DNA from: Axinella damicornis
Lineage: Eukaryota > Porifera > Demospongiae > Axinellida > Axinellidae
DNA length: 64,000 bases
Assembly (NCBI GenBank): GCA_963931865.1
Contig: OZ007506.1
Location: forward strand, 11,533,301-11,597,300
Direction: 5' to 3'
In this document: one piece after another, positions 42,400-53,640 of the stretch
How positions within the stretch are numbered: the stretch's first letter is position 1
Layout: the number at the start of each line of letters is the position of its first letter
Program-made: the position numbers and the translations under genes
Notes under the pieces: model-generated
The model's input: the letters and a program-made list of their open reading frames with translations, nothing else
What the model was told of the DNA's origin: nothing
Database searches by the model: none

Positions 42400-42577
42400 G
42401 CACTTCATCTACCAGTTGTGTTGCATCAGCAGCGATGCTGGGATGCCTGTCACTAAAGATCCTTTCTTCGTGCGCTACATGAGCGGCGTGGACACAGTGG
42501 AGCCCATCTTCCGTCAACTGAAGCAGGACAGGCCCGACCTGCAGCTTATCATGGTCGTCTTGCCCGGGAAGACACAG
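42400..42577 (+). pseudogene. Argonaute exon: MID
   Basis: Reads HFIYQLCCISSDAGMPVTKD, YMSGVDTVEPIFRQLK, DLQLIMVVLPGKTQ. LPGKT is the MID end. Frame intact, but it ends in phase 0 whereas the next exon needs one preceding base, suggesting a missing tiny exon. Confidence 0.9.
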
Positions 42578-42579
42578 GT

Positions 42580-43735
42580 AGTGCCAGCTAGCTGTCCAGT
42601 GAGATTGGTGGGGGTGGGGAGTGGGAAGACGCCTGACTACGGTGAGGGTAGTGCCAGCTAGCTATCCAGGGAGATTGGTGGGGGTATATAGTTTTACCAG
42701 TACTGTAGAGTACGTATCAAGCACCCACCCCCTCTTTCCACGAAAGTTACTGCACAGGGTTCAAAGCAGTGTAGTAAGGGCCCACCCATCACAAAGTCTT
42801 GAGCAGCATTTCTAACTTAGCTTAACCATTGGGGAAGGTTGTGCATTCAAAAAGGCCGATTTACATTGAAGTGTGAACTACGGTGTGCTTCTCTGTCAAG
42901 CGTTTCTTCTCAAGGACTTTGCAAAGATGCGCTATCAATTTCCTTACGTGCTGAATGGGTGGACGGATACTACAATCATGCCAAGTTAGTCTGAGTATGC
43001 ATCTGGCGCCCACCCCCTGTTCAGCGGTGTTCTAATGTCCCCAAACCATGGGTGCTTAATTAATGCATACTCTATGGTATAAACTCAGTGATGTGTGCAC
43101 CAAGATGAAGCGGAGAGTAATATTCATGTGCCTTAATAATAAGATTTGTGCCATTGACAATACATGTTATTGCTCTGGAATGGTGATTGCCAATTTGCCA
43201 TAGTGGAATCGAATCATTGCTTTTGCCTACGTATATAGCTATTACCGTGCATGGACTAGCAATGCCAGCGCATCCACATGCATCCTACCCCAAGAATATT
43301 AGCATCTCAGTCGTACAGGGTTTCTTTTGAGGGCGGCCTCTAGAGATTTCAGATTTCAAACCCAACCCCCTCTAAATAGCACACACTTTTCAATCACCCC
43401 TCCAAACTTTCTGTATGTTCTGTTTTGCCCCCCCTTGTGAAATATACTCTGCAGTCGTGTGCCATATGGCATTTGTTATACAGTACCGAACCTGAGGGAC
43501 CTGCTATATATGCAGTCTAACATACGTACCTGTATAAGCAATAGCACATATACGTCACACTCTCCCCCAAAATCCCTTGCTGCCGATATGGTCACGCGCA
43601 CCTGGTGAAGCCAGGCTGCCTGTGCACTAAGTAGGCACTGTGAGCCAGTGCAACCCATACTCCTGGAGCCAAGCCTAAGGACTCGCAGGAGGACCAACCA
43701 TACCTCTCAGTTATTTGGGTGTAGGCACATTCCCA
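42580..43735. other. Intron with no recognised gene
   Basis: A 35-bp block with GTGCCAGCTAGC and GAGATTGGTGGGGG is tandemly repeated at 42580-42685. Otherwise I see nothing. Confidence 0.5.
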
Positions 43736-43736
43736 C

Positions 43737-43837
<101 letters not shown>

Positions 43838-43868
43838 ATATGCACACATACACCACATGCACTCACAG

Positions 43869-44018
43869 CTGAGGTAAAGCGGGTGGGAGACACTCTGCTG
43901 GGTGTGGCCACGCAGTGTGTGCAGGTGAGGAACGTGCTCCGTCCCTCGCCCCAAACCTCTGCCTCAAGATCAACGTCAAGCTTGGAGGCATCAACAGCAT
44001 CCTCGTACCAGGAATCAG
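43869..44018 (+). pseudogene. Argonaute exon: MID/PIWI junction, frameshift
   Basis: Reads [29 protein letters not shown], then one base out of frame [17 protein letters not shown]. The TLSNL block of the family is also reduced. Acceptor CTCACAG, donor GTTAGG. Confidence 0.88.
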
Positions 44019-44483
44019 GTTAGGGTATCTCCTAGGCATGTGCATGATTCTCAAGGTCTGGCATGTGGGACAAACTTAAGTTTAAGAGTTTACTTCTTAC
44101 TGGGGGGATGTACATGTACCATATAGCGGGATATAATTTCATTGGCCAAGAATTTAGCATTTCTGTTGAAAGCTTTAAATTGACCAGAATCACTCAAGGT
44201 GATTAGTACGTACATGTAGTCATTCTTGGCCTTGTGTACTCACTTAATTCCTGCGAGCTGATTCTGTGTTACCAAAGCTGGATGATCCACTATTAGTGGT
44301 AGTATCTGTTTCGAGTATCGCAACTACCATTCACTCTCTTGATGCCCATGCAGGCTATGTTAGTGAGTGTGGAGAACTGCAAATTAAATCACAAAAGTTT
44401 TCTTCACCAAATTCTACAAGCAAAAGATTTCTGCCATGAAACCTGCCATACGGTACATGAAACATCTGAATGAAACATGATAC

Positions 44484-44584
44484 ATCCCCCTCCCTCCCTC
44501 CCTCCCCCCTCCCTCCCTCCCTCCCTCCCTCCCTCCCTCCCTCCCTCCCTCCCTCCCTCCCTCCCTCCCTCCCTCCCTCCCTCC
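44484..44584. repeat. (CCCT)n microsatellite beside an exon
   Basis: About 24 CCCT tetramers, serving as the pyrimidine tract of the exon starting at 44595. Confidence 0.95.
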
Positions 44585-44594
44585 TCTTCAATAG

Positions 44595-44685
44595 GCCTGC
44601 AGTGTTCCAGAGCCCAGTGATCTTCATGGGGGCCGATGTCACTCACCCTCCAGCCGGGGATGAGAGAAAGCCATCCATTGCTGCT
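44595..44685 (+). pseudogene. Argonaute exon: first slicer aspartate
   Basis: Reads [20 protein letters not shown] then [11 protein letters not shown] in GADVTHP is the first catalytic residue of PIWI. Frame intact; donor GTGAGT. Confidence 0.92.
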
Positions 44686-44886
44686 GTGAGTTCCACGTAG
44701 CTTTTGTACTCTCTCGTGTATGAATGATCATTACCAACTTGTACAGCAACTGCACCTTATAGGTACGTGCATAAGGGCGTGAATGCCCTTCTAAAGAAAG
44801 TGCATCCAATTGTTTCCTCTGGAGAAACCATGCATGTCATTAACCCTCACCAATGTAATGATATTGGACAAGTGCAAGTATTTTTT

Positions 44887-44921
<35 letters not shown>

Positions 44922-44922
<1 letters not shown>

Positions 44923-45120
44923 TTGTAGCCAGCATGGAAGCCCACCCGAGCCGTTACAGTATGACAGTTCGCATCCAGCAGCACCGGCAGGAAATCATCT
45001 CTGAGTTGGCCTCCATGGTGTGGGAGATGCTGATCCACTTCTACAAGAGCACAATCATGCTTTAAGCTTCACAGGATCATATTCTACCGGGATGGCGTCA
45101 GCGAGGGACAGTTCCAACAG
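44922..45120 (+). pseudogene. Argonaute exon: glutamate finger and second aspartate, frameshift
   Basis: A (CT)n tract forms the acceptor. Reads [41 protein letters not shown], then a one-base insertion, [21 protein letters not shown] in QQHRQE and D in YRDGVSEG are slicer residues. Confidence 0.9.
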
Positions 45121-45203
45121 GTACGTTGTATAGGCCTATGGGTTGCACGTGATCAGTCGAGCAGGATAATTTTATGTAGTGAACGACGGGTGGGGTATGG
45201 GAG

Positions 45204-45249
45204 TAGCCTCGTTCCCAGGCTCCCCCCTATGCACGTGGGAACGAGACTA
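45204..45249. mobile_element. TAGCCTCG mini-MITE, 46 bp, TSD 8/9
   Basis: TAGCCTCGTTCCCAGGC and GTGGGAACGAGACTA ends; flanks GTATGGGAG and GTATGGGAT. Confidence 0.85.
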
Positions 45250-45828
45250 GTATGGGATTAGTGATGTGAATACCTCAATACTTTCTGGTCACGTCATAAT
45301 TATGTCAGAGGTCAAGGGTCATAATTATTTCTACCTCTTCAGGGGCTGAAAGAAGCAGAAACCATGTAATTAAGTGTAACACCTAGTATTAAACCCCCCA
45401 TATAAATTCCCATGACACTAAGACTGATTGGACCTGTAAATTGTCATCTCAACTACGGAAGGCATTGCTGCACTCTACTCTAGACAACTTTCCACTGTTT
45501 CCAGTATGATTTTGAATCCCTCGGGCCTTCAGTAGAGCAGAGTGATCAACTAGTGTACACCATCACGTGTATAATCAGATGCCATGTATAATTGGACGTG
45601 CTAGCATGAAAGCTGTACATGACCTCATATTAATAAAGTTGTTTGCTTTGAGTTGTAGCCTGCCAAGACCAGAATACACCCATATATTTTTTACCATCCA
45701 CATACAATAATGTGCAACCTTGTACAGGATGCCACATACATCAACACGCCCATACACTCCCACCCCCACGCTGCCATTGCCCACACTGACATCCCTCACA
45801 CCCACACCCCCTGTCATCACACACACAG

Positions 45829-45967
45829 GTCCTACGTACAGCATGAGTTGCGTTCTGTGCGAGAGGCCTGTGTGAAACTAGAGGACGGCTATGAACCTGG
45901 TATCACATTCATCGTTGTCCAGAAACGTCACCACACCCGCCTTTTCTGCTCCGATGCTAAGGACATG
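45829..45967 (+). pseudogene. Argonaute exon: PIWI, 4-base insertion
   Basis: After GTCCTA, four extra bases CGTA, then [20 protein letters not shown] and [16 protein letters not shown]. Exon length (139) exceeds a phase-0 exon by the same four bases. Confidence 0.9.
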
Positions 45968-46191
45968 GTACAAATCTTTAACCTAAGATGATCTTTCCTC
46001 CAACAGATTTTTATGGCAGAGTTTACTCATGTGTGCAGCTGTGACCCACTCTGTTTATGTTTAGCACTGGGTATCATTGTGGGCAGGTTTGTACACGTTT
46101 ATAGTCTTCAGCTGTTAAATCATGTATGTAGGACTGCACCTGTCAGGTGTTTGTATAAACCAACTAGTAGTACACGGTACTATACGAGGGC

Positions 46192-46284
46192 TAGTTTCGT
46201 CCCCAGACCCAAACCACCCCCAGTGCGGATCGCATACTGGAAGCTATCCACGCTGGGATTGGTTTGGGTCTGGGACCGAGACTA
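46192..46284. mobile_element. TAGTTTCG/CGAGACTA MITE, 93 bp
   Basis: Inverted ends with CCCAGACCCAAACCA and TGGTTTGGGTCTGGG; flanks TACGAGGGC and TACGAGGCA share seven bases. Confidence 0.75.
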
Positions 46285-46529
46285 TACGAGGCAAAGTACC
46301 CAGATACATGAGCCACCTAACAACCAAACTAGACTTCAGAAACGGCAACACAGCAGTGAGCAATGGATGAACAACAGTCAAGTATACAAAACAATGAATT
46401 TTACTGAGCATAGCTGCTCTCCAAAACAATATGTTTCATGTTGTAAAGAGAGAAAGAGCAATGTTTCTACGGAACTAAAGGATCAATGTGAAGGTGTATA
46501 CTAGAGTGTGGAATGTTCTCTGTCAACAG

Positions 46530-46631
46530 ATTGGTAGGAGTGGGAACATTCCTGCCGGGACCATGGTGGACGTGGGCATCACCCATCCCACGGAGTTTGA
46601 CTTCTACCTCTGCTCCCACGCCGGCGTCCAG
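46530..46631 (+). pseudogene. Argonaute exon: PIWI
   Basis: Reads [34 protein letters not shown]. Intact, 34 codons; donor GTGGGT. Confidence 0.92.
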
Positions 46632-46918
46632 GTGGGTGCTCATCACAGAAACCATTTTGTAATTAAAATTTCTGTGGAAACAGGTATTCAGCAGAGTGTG
46701 CGTGTACTTAGGGGTCTATCGCAACGCAATAGTTGAAGTACTATCAATGTTCACAAAATGACCAGTTCTTTTCTAATTACCTCCTGGCAACTCAACTAAG
46801 AGTTCCTCACTCGCCTGGACCCGCTTCGACCCTCAAGTCATTTAGATGTGGTGAGCCATCATCAGCAGGCTCTTGGTGGGAACAACTGTGAATGTAGTGC
46901 TTGCCACAACACTTGTAG

Positions 46919-47034
46919 TAGCCTCATTCCCGGGCCTTCTACACCTCCAGTTTTTGATCTCTTGTACTGTTTTGATTGCTTGCAGTACAAGTGATCAAAA
47001 CCTGGAAAGTGTAGAATGCCTGGGAACGAGCCTA
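46919..47034. mobile_element. TAGCCTCA MITE, 116 bp
   Basis: TAGCCTCATTCCCGGGCCTT and GGGAACGAGCCTA ends; the centre is a hairpin around TGATTGCTTGCAGTACA. No target duplication seen. Confidence 0.72.
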
Positions 47035-47218
47035 CCTGGTGGAGCCATGCAGGATGATATAATCCACGCAGTGATGACCCACCCGCCGCTATAAATGAAC
47101 GAGGGTCGAGACTGTACATATGCAGGGAGAGAGTTGAACTTGATCTTCAGGAAGTGATTATTGTGGTGATTACTTGTGACTGATGTTCAGTATCTTTCTG
47201 TTTGTATCTGTCTGTCAG

Positions 47219-47418
47219 GGCACAAGCCGTCCCTCTCACTACCATGTCTTATGGGATGACAATGACTTCACAGCAGATGAGTTGCAGTGCCTGACCTACC
47301 AGCTTTGCCACACATACGTGCGCTGCACTCGTAGCGTATCCTACCTGGCCCCAGCCTACTATGCCCACCTGGTGGCGTTTAGAGCCCGGTACCACCTCCA
47401 GGAGAGGGAGGACAAGAG
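47219..47418 (+). pseudogene. Argonaute exon: last slicer residue
   Basis: Reads [57 protein letters not shown] in YYAHLV completes the DEDH tetrad. Intact. Confidence 0.93.
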
Positions 47419-47499
47419 GTGAGGGTAGCTGTCCAGGCTTTACAATAATTTTGCAAAAGTATACAGTCACAATGTCCCGACGAAGTTGGGACAGCTAGG

Positions 47500-47870
47500 T
47501 GGGTGGGTGCATCCAAAGGGTGCAAACAGCATGGCGGTGTCTGGGCTTGGCCTTGAAAAGCACTTGGTTGGAAGCAGGTGGGCCGTTTCTCATTTTGAGC
47601 ATCAATAGACCTGGAAAAGAGTTCTCTAACCGTCTGTATAGCCTTGAATTCCTCCAGCGTTCAAGGCCAATTTTTCCGCTAGGGTCAGTTAGCATTGCCT
47701 GAGCATCTTGATCGAATACTCATTAATGAGTGGGTGTGGTTAGAATCAGGATGGCAGTGCAATTTCTGTGTACAGTTTGGAGGACGAAAACCCAACAGAA
47801 CCTTATCTAGGGTATGCAAATTACAAGCTAAAAGACTGACCTCCGGTGTAGTTAAGGTGGTCTTGCATGC
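47500..47870. repeat. Dispersed repeat, copy without nested insert
   Basis: Matches the outer parts of 41427-42340 (GGGTGCAAACAGCATGGC, GAGCATCTTGATCG, CCTTATCTAGGGTATG) without the TGTCTCG element. Confidence 0.75.
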
Positions 47871-47895
47871 ATATTATTGTATGGCATTTTCCACC

Positions 47896-48000
47896 AGGGG
47901 TAGTGACGGAAGGTGGTAGTGAAGGGAGGTGGTAGTGAGGTGAGGTGGTAGTGAGGGGAGGTGGTAGTGAGGAGAGGTGGTAGTGAGGGGAGGTAGTATT
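47896..48000. repeat. 17-bp minisatellite GGTGGTAGTGAGGGGA
   Basis: Six units of GGAGGTGGTAGTGAGG in the last Argonaute intron. Confidence 0.85.
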
Positions 48001-48086
48001 GATTGGAAATGGGAGGAGGTAAGTGGGAGAGAGGGCATAATTCAGACAACAGAGTCCTTTACACCTTGCTCCTTCCTTGTCTGCAG

Positions 48087-48198
48087 CAGTGGTGATGGAT
48101 CTTTAGCCGGCCTACAGAGCGAGGAGCGGTCCCCAGCTGCCATGGCCCAGGCTGTTCGAGTTCATGAGGAAATCAACAAAGTCATGTACTTTGCCTGA
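48087..48198 (+). pseudogene. Argonaute last exon
   Basis: Reads SGDGSLAGLQSEERSPAAMA, QAVRVHEEINKVMYFA, then TGA. A terminal ...MYFA is diagnostic of AGO-clade proteins. Intact. Confidence 0.93.
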
Positions 48199-49712
48199 CT
48201 CGAGCTCAACTCCCCAACCCACTTCAGCTCTCATTGTAGCTCTCATTATAGCACTAGAGGTCCTATATAGTTGAATTCACACAAGTAACTGGTCACTATA
48301 ATTATAATATTATTATCTATTTTTTCTGGTCTCTCAGGTTTGTACTTCAATAATTATTGATGACTGCAGGTAGCTCATTATGCGCTCCTGACTGTATTCA
48401 GCTCATTGCCTTGTAGCCAGTGTATAGCTGCAGGAAGCCGGCTCGAGATTGGCACGCAATTTCCGGATTCCGAGAATGCGCAGCGCAATCTCGAGATTGT
48501 GCAAATTCCTACATTGCGCGGAACATTATCTACTTCCAACTATACCCAGACCACTCACAGTGGAGGCGACAGAATGCCTCCACCAGATACTAACTACAAC
48601 GACGGGAGAGTATCGAGGGAGAGAAAGAATAGTCATTGTATAGTTTCCTGATCATTGTTATTGTCCAGTCATGCAGTTCTGAATGACCTGGAGATTTACT
48701 AGCTGATCGATTATTACCTATACCTCTGACAATTACAAACACTGGATGCATACATGGGCATGCATGTAATGATGGCTTGGAAATTAGGCAAGAATAACCA
48801 TGCAGCTAGCCTCTTCTATCTATGGCAGCTACAACTGTGCAGTTGATGATTCTGCAGCCATAATAATTTATTATGCATTTCATCAGCATAATAATTATGC
48901 TGCAGCTGATATCGATGTGATCCTTGCACAGGGCCACAGGCCTGCAGGGTTCAGCACACTATACGTACATCATCTTTTAACTATAAGTATAATATTTAAT
49001 TTATGAAAACATCTTCCAGGCAACAGTCTAGTGGGCTATGCTAGCCCCTTGAATTTCCCCAGCAGTGATCTACTCATGTGACCACACAGGGATAATTCAT
49101 GCCGAAGAAACTGAAGGCTAGCTTGCATGTTAGACTACCCACACCACGTGACCCACACTATATATTTTTTCATTGTATACTTGGAAAAGGATCAATGTTA
49201 GTAGAGGTGTTCAGCCAGCTATTCTGCTATCACTGGCACTGCAGCTCATGCTGTCACTAGAAACTTGAACCAGTAATCCCCTGCATCACCTATATGGCCA
49301 TGGCCATTGCCATGGGAGCATTTTAAGTTTAGTCAATACATAAATTACCATAAAGACATGCTATAATTATAGTATAATCATGGGAAGTCGTCATTAGTGA
49401 GTATGCCCCCATCATCTCAGAGTAAATCACTGTCAATTACCCATGGGTAGCCACAATCAGAGAACGACTTAAATGGTAGTGTGCACATGAGGAAGCATCA
49501 CATTACTTGATTTGATTATCGACAGTCATATCATCTCCATTACCTAATCAAGATTGTACTAATTAGTGACTTCTAATAATAATTACTTAATTACATAATT
49601 ATTTACATTGGTACGTATAATCCAGTGACTTGGTAATTGGCAGGAAGTTACTCTATGAGACAACAGGGACATATACTCCAAAAGTGGTCCCACAACAAAA
49701 TAGTGTGTGGTA
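48199..49712. other. AT-rich region without recognised gene
   Basis: The first part is the Argonaute 3' flank. No open frame or repeat that I recognise. Confidence 0.55.
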
Positions 49713-50214
49713 TATGTGACCGGATTTGCGAAAACCCGACACTTCCCCCGGATTTTGTTGCTATGGTATGTGATTATTTTCCGTATACTATCCGTGTTAC
49801 GTGTCGTCCATTGTTAAGTAGCTGGACGCGTTTAGTTCGTGCTTTAGCTAGCTAGCCGTGTTTTTCGCGACTCATCCGATAGAAAGGTAGGTCAGACGGA
49901 GTGGAAATGGACAGAATAAACCAGAGGACAGCGTGAAATGACACCGTTTGTGGTAAGTAGTTCGTTCTGTGTGCGTAGCAACGCCTTCCGTATACTAATT
50001 TATGCACGACGATATAGCTTGAGTTCGGGCTTATAACGCCGGAATGGAAGTAGATCCAGGCTTTATACTCCGATATCTTGTAGTCCATGGGTCTGCTGAC
50101 CCGTTGCTGTAATAACCGCGTTTTCGCCGAAATGTTGCTTTGTGACTATAATTGCCTCTGACACAAAATCAATAAATCCGGGAAGTGTCGGGTTTTCGCA
50201 AATCCGGTCACATA
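49713..50214. mobile_element. TIR element, TATGTGACCGGATTTGCGAA ends
   Basis: About 44 bp at 49713-49757 (continuing AACCCGACACTTCCC) is inverted at 50170-50214. The ends abut TA on both sides. About 500 bp, non-coding. Confidence 0.85.
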
Positions 50215-50580
50215 TTACTAAAGGGACCATTCTCTGTGTTCTGGTGACTTACATCCCATGAGACACCTATAGGAAGGGGGGAAACCCAAGTCAATTGCTG
50301 CACATCTGTTAAGTATAATTTTAGTGTTAGGCACATGAAGATCTTGAGCTGACGTTTGCCATCAAAGAGCAGCAGTGCTTCTTATTGGATGCACGGCCAA
50401 TGATACTAGTTTTAAAGTAAATAGGGTCAGTGTAACTGAAAGGAGGGATCCCTGTGCACCCAGGACATTCCTTTTTTTTTGAAGTTTTTTGTTTTCTATG
50501 AAAATTCTTGCTTTGAAGGCAAAGGACACACAATAGCATTTAGCTAATATAAAGTGAGCCCTAGTTGTACAATGTTTATA

Positions 50581-50994
50581 TTATGTCACATTCGGATATT
50601 GGATTCTAGATCGAGTTCGTGCAGCAACAGGCGTGGGAGCAATCGGAATCCAGGATATGCTGGAGAGTGTGCATTCTTTACGGACCTTCAGCCCAGGAAT
50701 TCCCTCACGGGTCTGGAAGACGACACCTCGGGCTGACTTGATGGAGGCTTGAAGTTTGTGTTCAGCATCTTCTTCATCACTGCTGTCAGATTTTGACCTC
50801 CTCTGATGCCTTCGATGCCGAACAGGTGTCCACCCTGCCTCTCCTGATGTAGTGAGATAGCTCACACCGGGAGTGCTTTCCTTTTCTTCAAACACAGCTT
50901 CCTTGCAGGCAGCCAGGTCGAGCTCTGGCGCACTCTGTTTGTCAACGCCACTAGCAACAAGCAGTTGAGCATCTTCAGTGCCGCCCCCACTCAA
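50581..50994 (-). CDS. Hypothetical protein, 137 codons
   Basis: Charged, Ser-rich frame (SKSDSSDEEDAEHKLQ) ending in a basic tail (VAARTRSR). Follows the deaminase remnant on the same strand; a link is not shown. I do not recognise it, and it may be mobile-element derived. Confidence 0.3.
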   Translation of the reverse strand: MSGGGTEDAQLLVASGVDKQSAPELDLAACKEAVFEEKESTPGVSYLTTSGEAGWTPVRHRRHQRRSKSDSSDEEDAEHKLQASIKSARGVVFQTREGIPGLKVRKECTLSSISWIPIAPTPVAARTRSRIQYPNVT

Positions 50995-51465
50995 GTCGCT
51001 ACCATGTTGCTATCTTGTCACTGCAGGCATGGTGAGGTGACATTCCTTTCCATTCTTGAGATCTTCCCACATCGATTTTCACGATTGATGCTGTTTGGAT
51101 GTTTGTTGATATCTGTACCAAATCAACCTGCAGCTCCATATCCACATGGCGCTTTGCTTATAGCAGAATGAAGTACCTGACCGCAACTTGTGCTTGCCAT
51201 GGATATACATAGTGCTCTTCTGAATATGGACTCTTCCTCCTTGCCTTCTGCACAGAGATTCAGTTAGGCATAATATTATAAGAATCTCAAGCCTGCATCA
51301 TGGATCTTCTTGCAACAATTTCTGCATGGCAGTCATTGACAGCCAACCCATCCTCATTGAGATGTTCGTGAGAGATATACTTTGTACCTGTTCCAATGGC
51401 AACAACAGTTTCTTCCCCAAGCTCTCTGTAGCCATAATAACTGAGGACAGCACTTTCTTGAGTTT
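50960..51465 (-). pseudogene. Adenosine deaminase (ADAR/ADAT1 family) pseudogene
   Basis: In changing frames on the minus strand: [33 protein letters not shown] (HAE site), LRFL, EGKEEESIF, HKLRSGTSF, ISKAPCGYGAA (PCG site) and ACSDKIATW (second zinc Cys). This order and the three catalytic zinc motifs are those of A-to-I RNA/tRNA deaminases. PCGY replaces the usual PCGD, the protein stops after CSDKIATW, and at least three frameshifts are present. No introns separate the motifs, so a processed or transposon-borne copy is possible. Confidence 0.75.
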
Positions 51466-51570
51466 CTCAGCATTTTGCATGAGTTAGTTGTTGGACTTTA
51501 CAAGCAATTCTGTATGTGTAAGTTCAAATTGGTAAGTTTAGAGTAAGGTAACACACAAAATCCTAACCAG

Positions 51571-51912
51571 TCAAGTGAAATTGGTTGTGAAATTCTCTAG
51601 TTCCTTGTTAGGTGTTAACTCTGGATCTTCTTTGTGGTTAGCTTCTTTGTGGTCGTTATCCTCTACACCATTGCTTGCACTTTTGCTGGTAGTCTCTTCG
51701 CTATCCTCGTTCGCACTTTCGCTGGGAGTCTCTTCGCTTTCCTCGGCATTGTCGCTCGCACTTTTGTTGATCATTTCGTTGCCGTTCGTGTGTCCTCGAA
51801 TTCGCTTTGCTCTCGCTGCAGCTTCCTGCTCTACCAGATCTATAGATAGCCGTCTCTTAAACTGTCTTTCACAACCACATCGTGCTTCTTTCGCCTTTCT
51901 CAGCCATTGCAT
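51571..51912 (-). CDS. Hypothetical acidic protein or 5' exon
   Basis: ATG at 51912; basic N-terminus (FKRRLSIDLVEQEAAARAKR) and a Ser/Glu repeat (EESEETPSESANEDSEETTS). Lies upstream of the deaminase remnant on the same strand and could be its first exon. No family recognised. Confidence 0.3.
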   Translation of the reverse strand: MQWLRKAKEARCGCERQFKRRLSIDLVEQEAAARAKRIRGHTNGNEMINKSASDNAEESEETPSESANEDSEETTSKSASNGVEDNDHKEANHKEDPELTPNKELENFTTNFT

Positions 51913-51944
51913 AGTATGCTATAAAAGACGTAATTTTGGGGAAA

Positions 51945-52050
51945 TTTCCATGGGTCACTCATGGGAAAGAATTACGTTACCTTTCCCATGGGTTACTCAT
52001 GGGAAAGAATTACGTCATTTACACCTTGGGTTACTCATGGGATAGAGTTA
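51945..52050. repeat. 45-bp tandem repeat, TCATGGGAAAGAATTACGT
   Basis: Three copies with GGGTTACTCATGGGAAAGAA. Single related units recur at 52105, 52290, 52450 and 52590 inside the next element. Confidence 0.75.
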
Positions 52051-52052
52051 TG

Positions 52053-53140
52053 TGCTTTCATTGAACATAAAATGCCCCAAAGTAGGTACACAGTGTAACC
52101 TTCTCTAGGGAAAGACTTACGTCAATTGCCTCAAAGGGATTTATAATTATAATATTATAATCCTGCAAGGAATTGACCATGAATCTCATTTAGATTCCCT
52201 CAAAAGTTACCAAAGGGGTACGTACCCCAGCTATTGATTCTTATCTAACGTAAAAGTTTCCCTATAATATATATATATGCAACCACCAACCTTCTCTGGG
52301 GAAAGATTTACGTCATTTGCATCAAAAGGGATATTCCTGCAAATCATATCAAAGAATTGACCATGAAGCTCATTTAGATTCCATCAAGTCACCAAAGGGG
52401 TACCCCTGCTATTCTAACGTTAAAGTTTCCCTAATATAGGTAACCAGCAACCTTATCTAGGGAAAGAATTAAGTCCTTTATCTGAGGAGGGATTTCTGTA
52501 ATATTATTTTTATGACAGAATTGGTTATAATAATTATGAATCGCATTTAAATACATCCGGAATCACCAGCAGGATACCCTATATAGGACCTTCCATGGGT
52601 AAAGAAATACGTCTTTCACATGAACGGAGATTTTTCTGTAATTTGATCGACCATGAATCTCATTACACTTTTCAATCCTTGCCAATGAAGAGATTATCAG
52701 TTACGTATGGCATTGTATCATCATATCAGCAGTTACTGACAATGTTGAAAGCAATGGTGAGTGAGAGAATCTCGTGTGAGGCTCCAGATATTTTATGTGA
52801 TTCCAGTCATCAAGGATGGAGGAGAGCCTATAGCCCTTGTGTTCTCAGCGATGAAAAGCTGGGCGATGGCCTGGGAACGAGGCTAGCCCTTGTGTACAAG
52901 TCTGAAAATGCAGCAGAACTGATAACTAGGTGCAGCCATACAGAGAGAATACATGAATATGCTATATCATGTATGGTGTAGTTCCCAGGGTCCTTCCTCT
53001 GGTGAGTCGTGACTTTCATGGTCAATTCTTTCAGGAATTGCAGGATTATATAATTATCCCTTTGAGGCAATTGACATAAGTCTTTCCCTAGAAAAGCTTA
53101 CACAGTGTACCTACTTTGGTGCATTTTACGTTCAATGAAA
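52053..53140. mobile_element. Inverted-repeat element, arms about 115 bp
   Basis: Left TTTCATTGAACATAAAATGC to about 52170; right arm about 53018-53140 is the inverse, ending TTTTACGTTCAATGAAA. Arms share CACAGTGTA, CTAGGGAAAGACTTA and ATTGCCTCAAAGGGAT-type blocks. A truncated MITE sits inside at 52842. Confidence 0.78.
52842..52885. mobile_element. Half TAGCCTCG MITE with perfect 9-bp TSD
   Basis: Only the right half (GATGAAAAGCTGGGCGATGG to GGGAACGAGGCTA) remains, yet GCCCTTGTG flanks both sides (52833-52841, 52886-52894). The left half must have been lost up to the duplication, or never inserted. Confidence 0.82.
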
Positions 53141-53214
53141 GCCTGTCTAATTCCCGTCATTCCGTTTTATTCCATTCATTCCATTTCATTCCATTTCACG
53201 TTCAATAGATTCGG

Positions 53215-53620
53215 GTATACCTGTTCTTGCTCCAAGCTGCACACAAGATTGCACTCAGCCATCCCAACCCAAGTACATGTACATACATGACTTCAACCAC
53301 ACCCACTCAAGGAATAAATTTAAAAATTGGCCAAGGAGGCCCTACAAGGTGAGAGAATTGCTTTCTAGGTCCATTTACGGTTGCCCACCTGGCTCCAAAT
53401 GAGGGCTTCTCAAACCCAGACATGGGCATGCTGCTTCACCCTTCAGGTGAACCTCCTATCTCCCTCTTTCCCACCCTATGTGTTCACACAGAACCTATCT
53501 ACCAAGGATATTGCAAAAGTGACATCATGAAGCTGAAAGTCTTCACAACTGTGTTTGCAGCCATAAAGGATTGCATGCAGCTGCCATGCCCTCCCGTGAT
53601 TCGGAGGTGGCATTCACCTC
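53215..53620. repeat. Uninterrupted relative of the TGTCTCGG repeat
   Basis: Contains CAAACCCAGACATGGGCATG, CACACAGAACCTATCTACCA, GATGAAGCTGAAAGTC-like text and GCAGCTGCCATGCCCTC in one block. Serves as the reference for the split copy at 29975-38838. Confidence 0.6.
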
Positions 53621-53640
53621 AATCAAAAATTTGCATACTA

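Noticed and set aside
44355..44700. Gly/Arg/Glu-rich minus frames
   Set aside because: Produced by the (CCCT)n run; the true exon is on the plus strand at 44595-44685.
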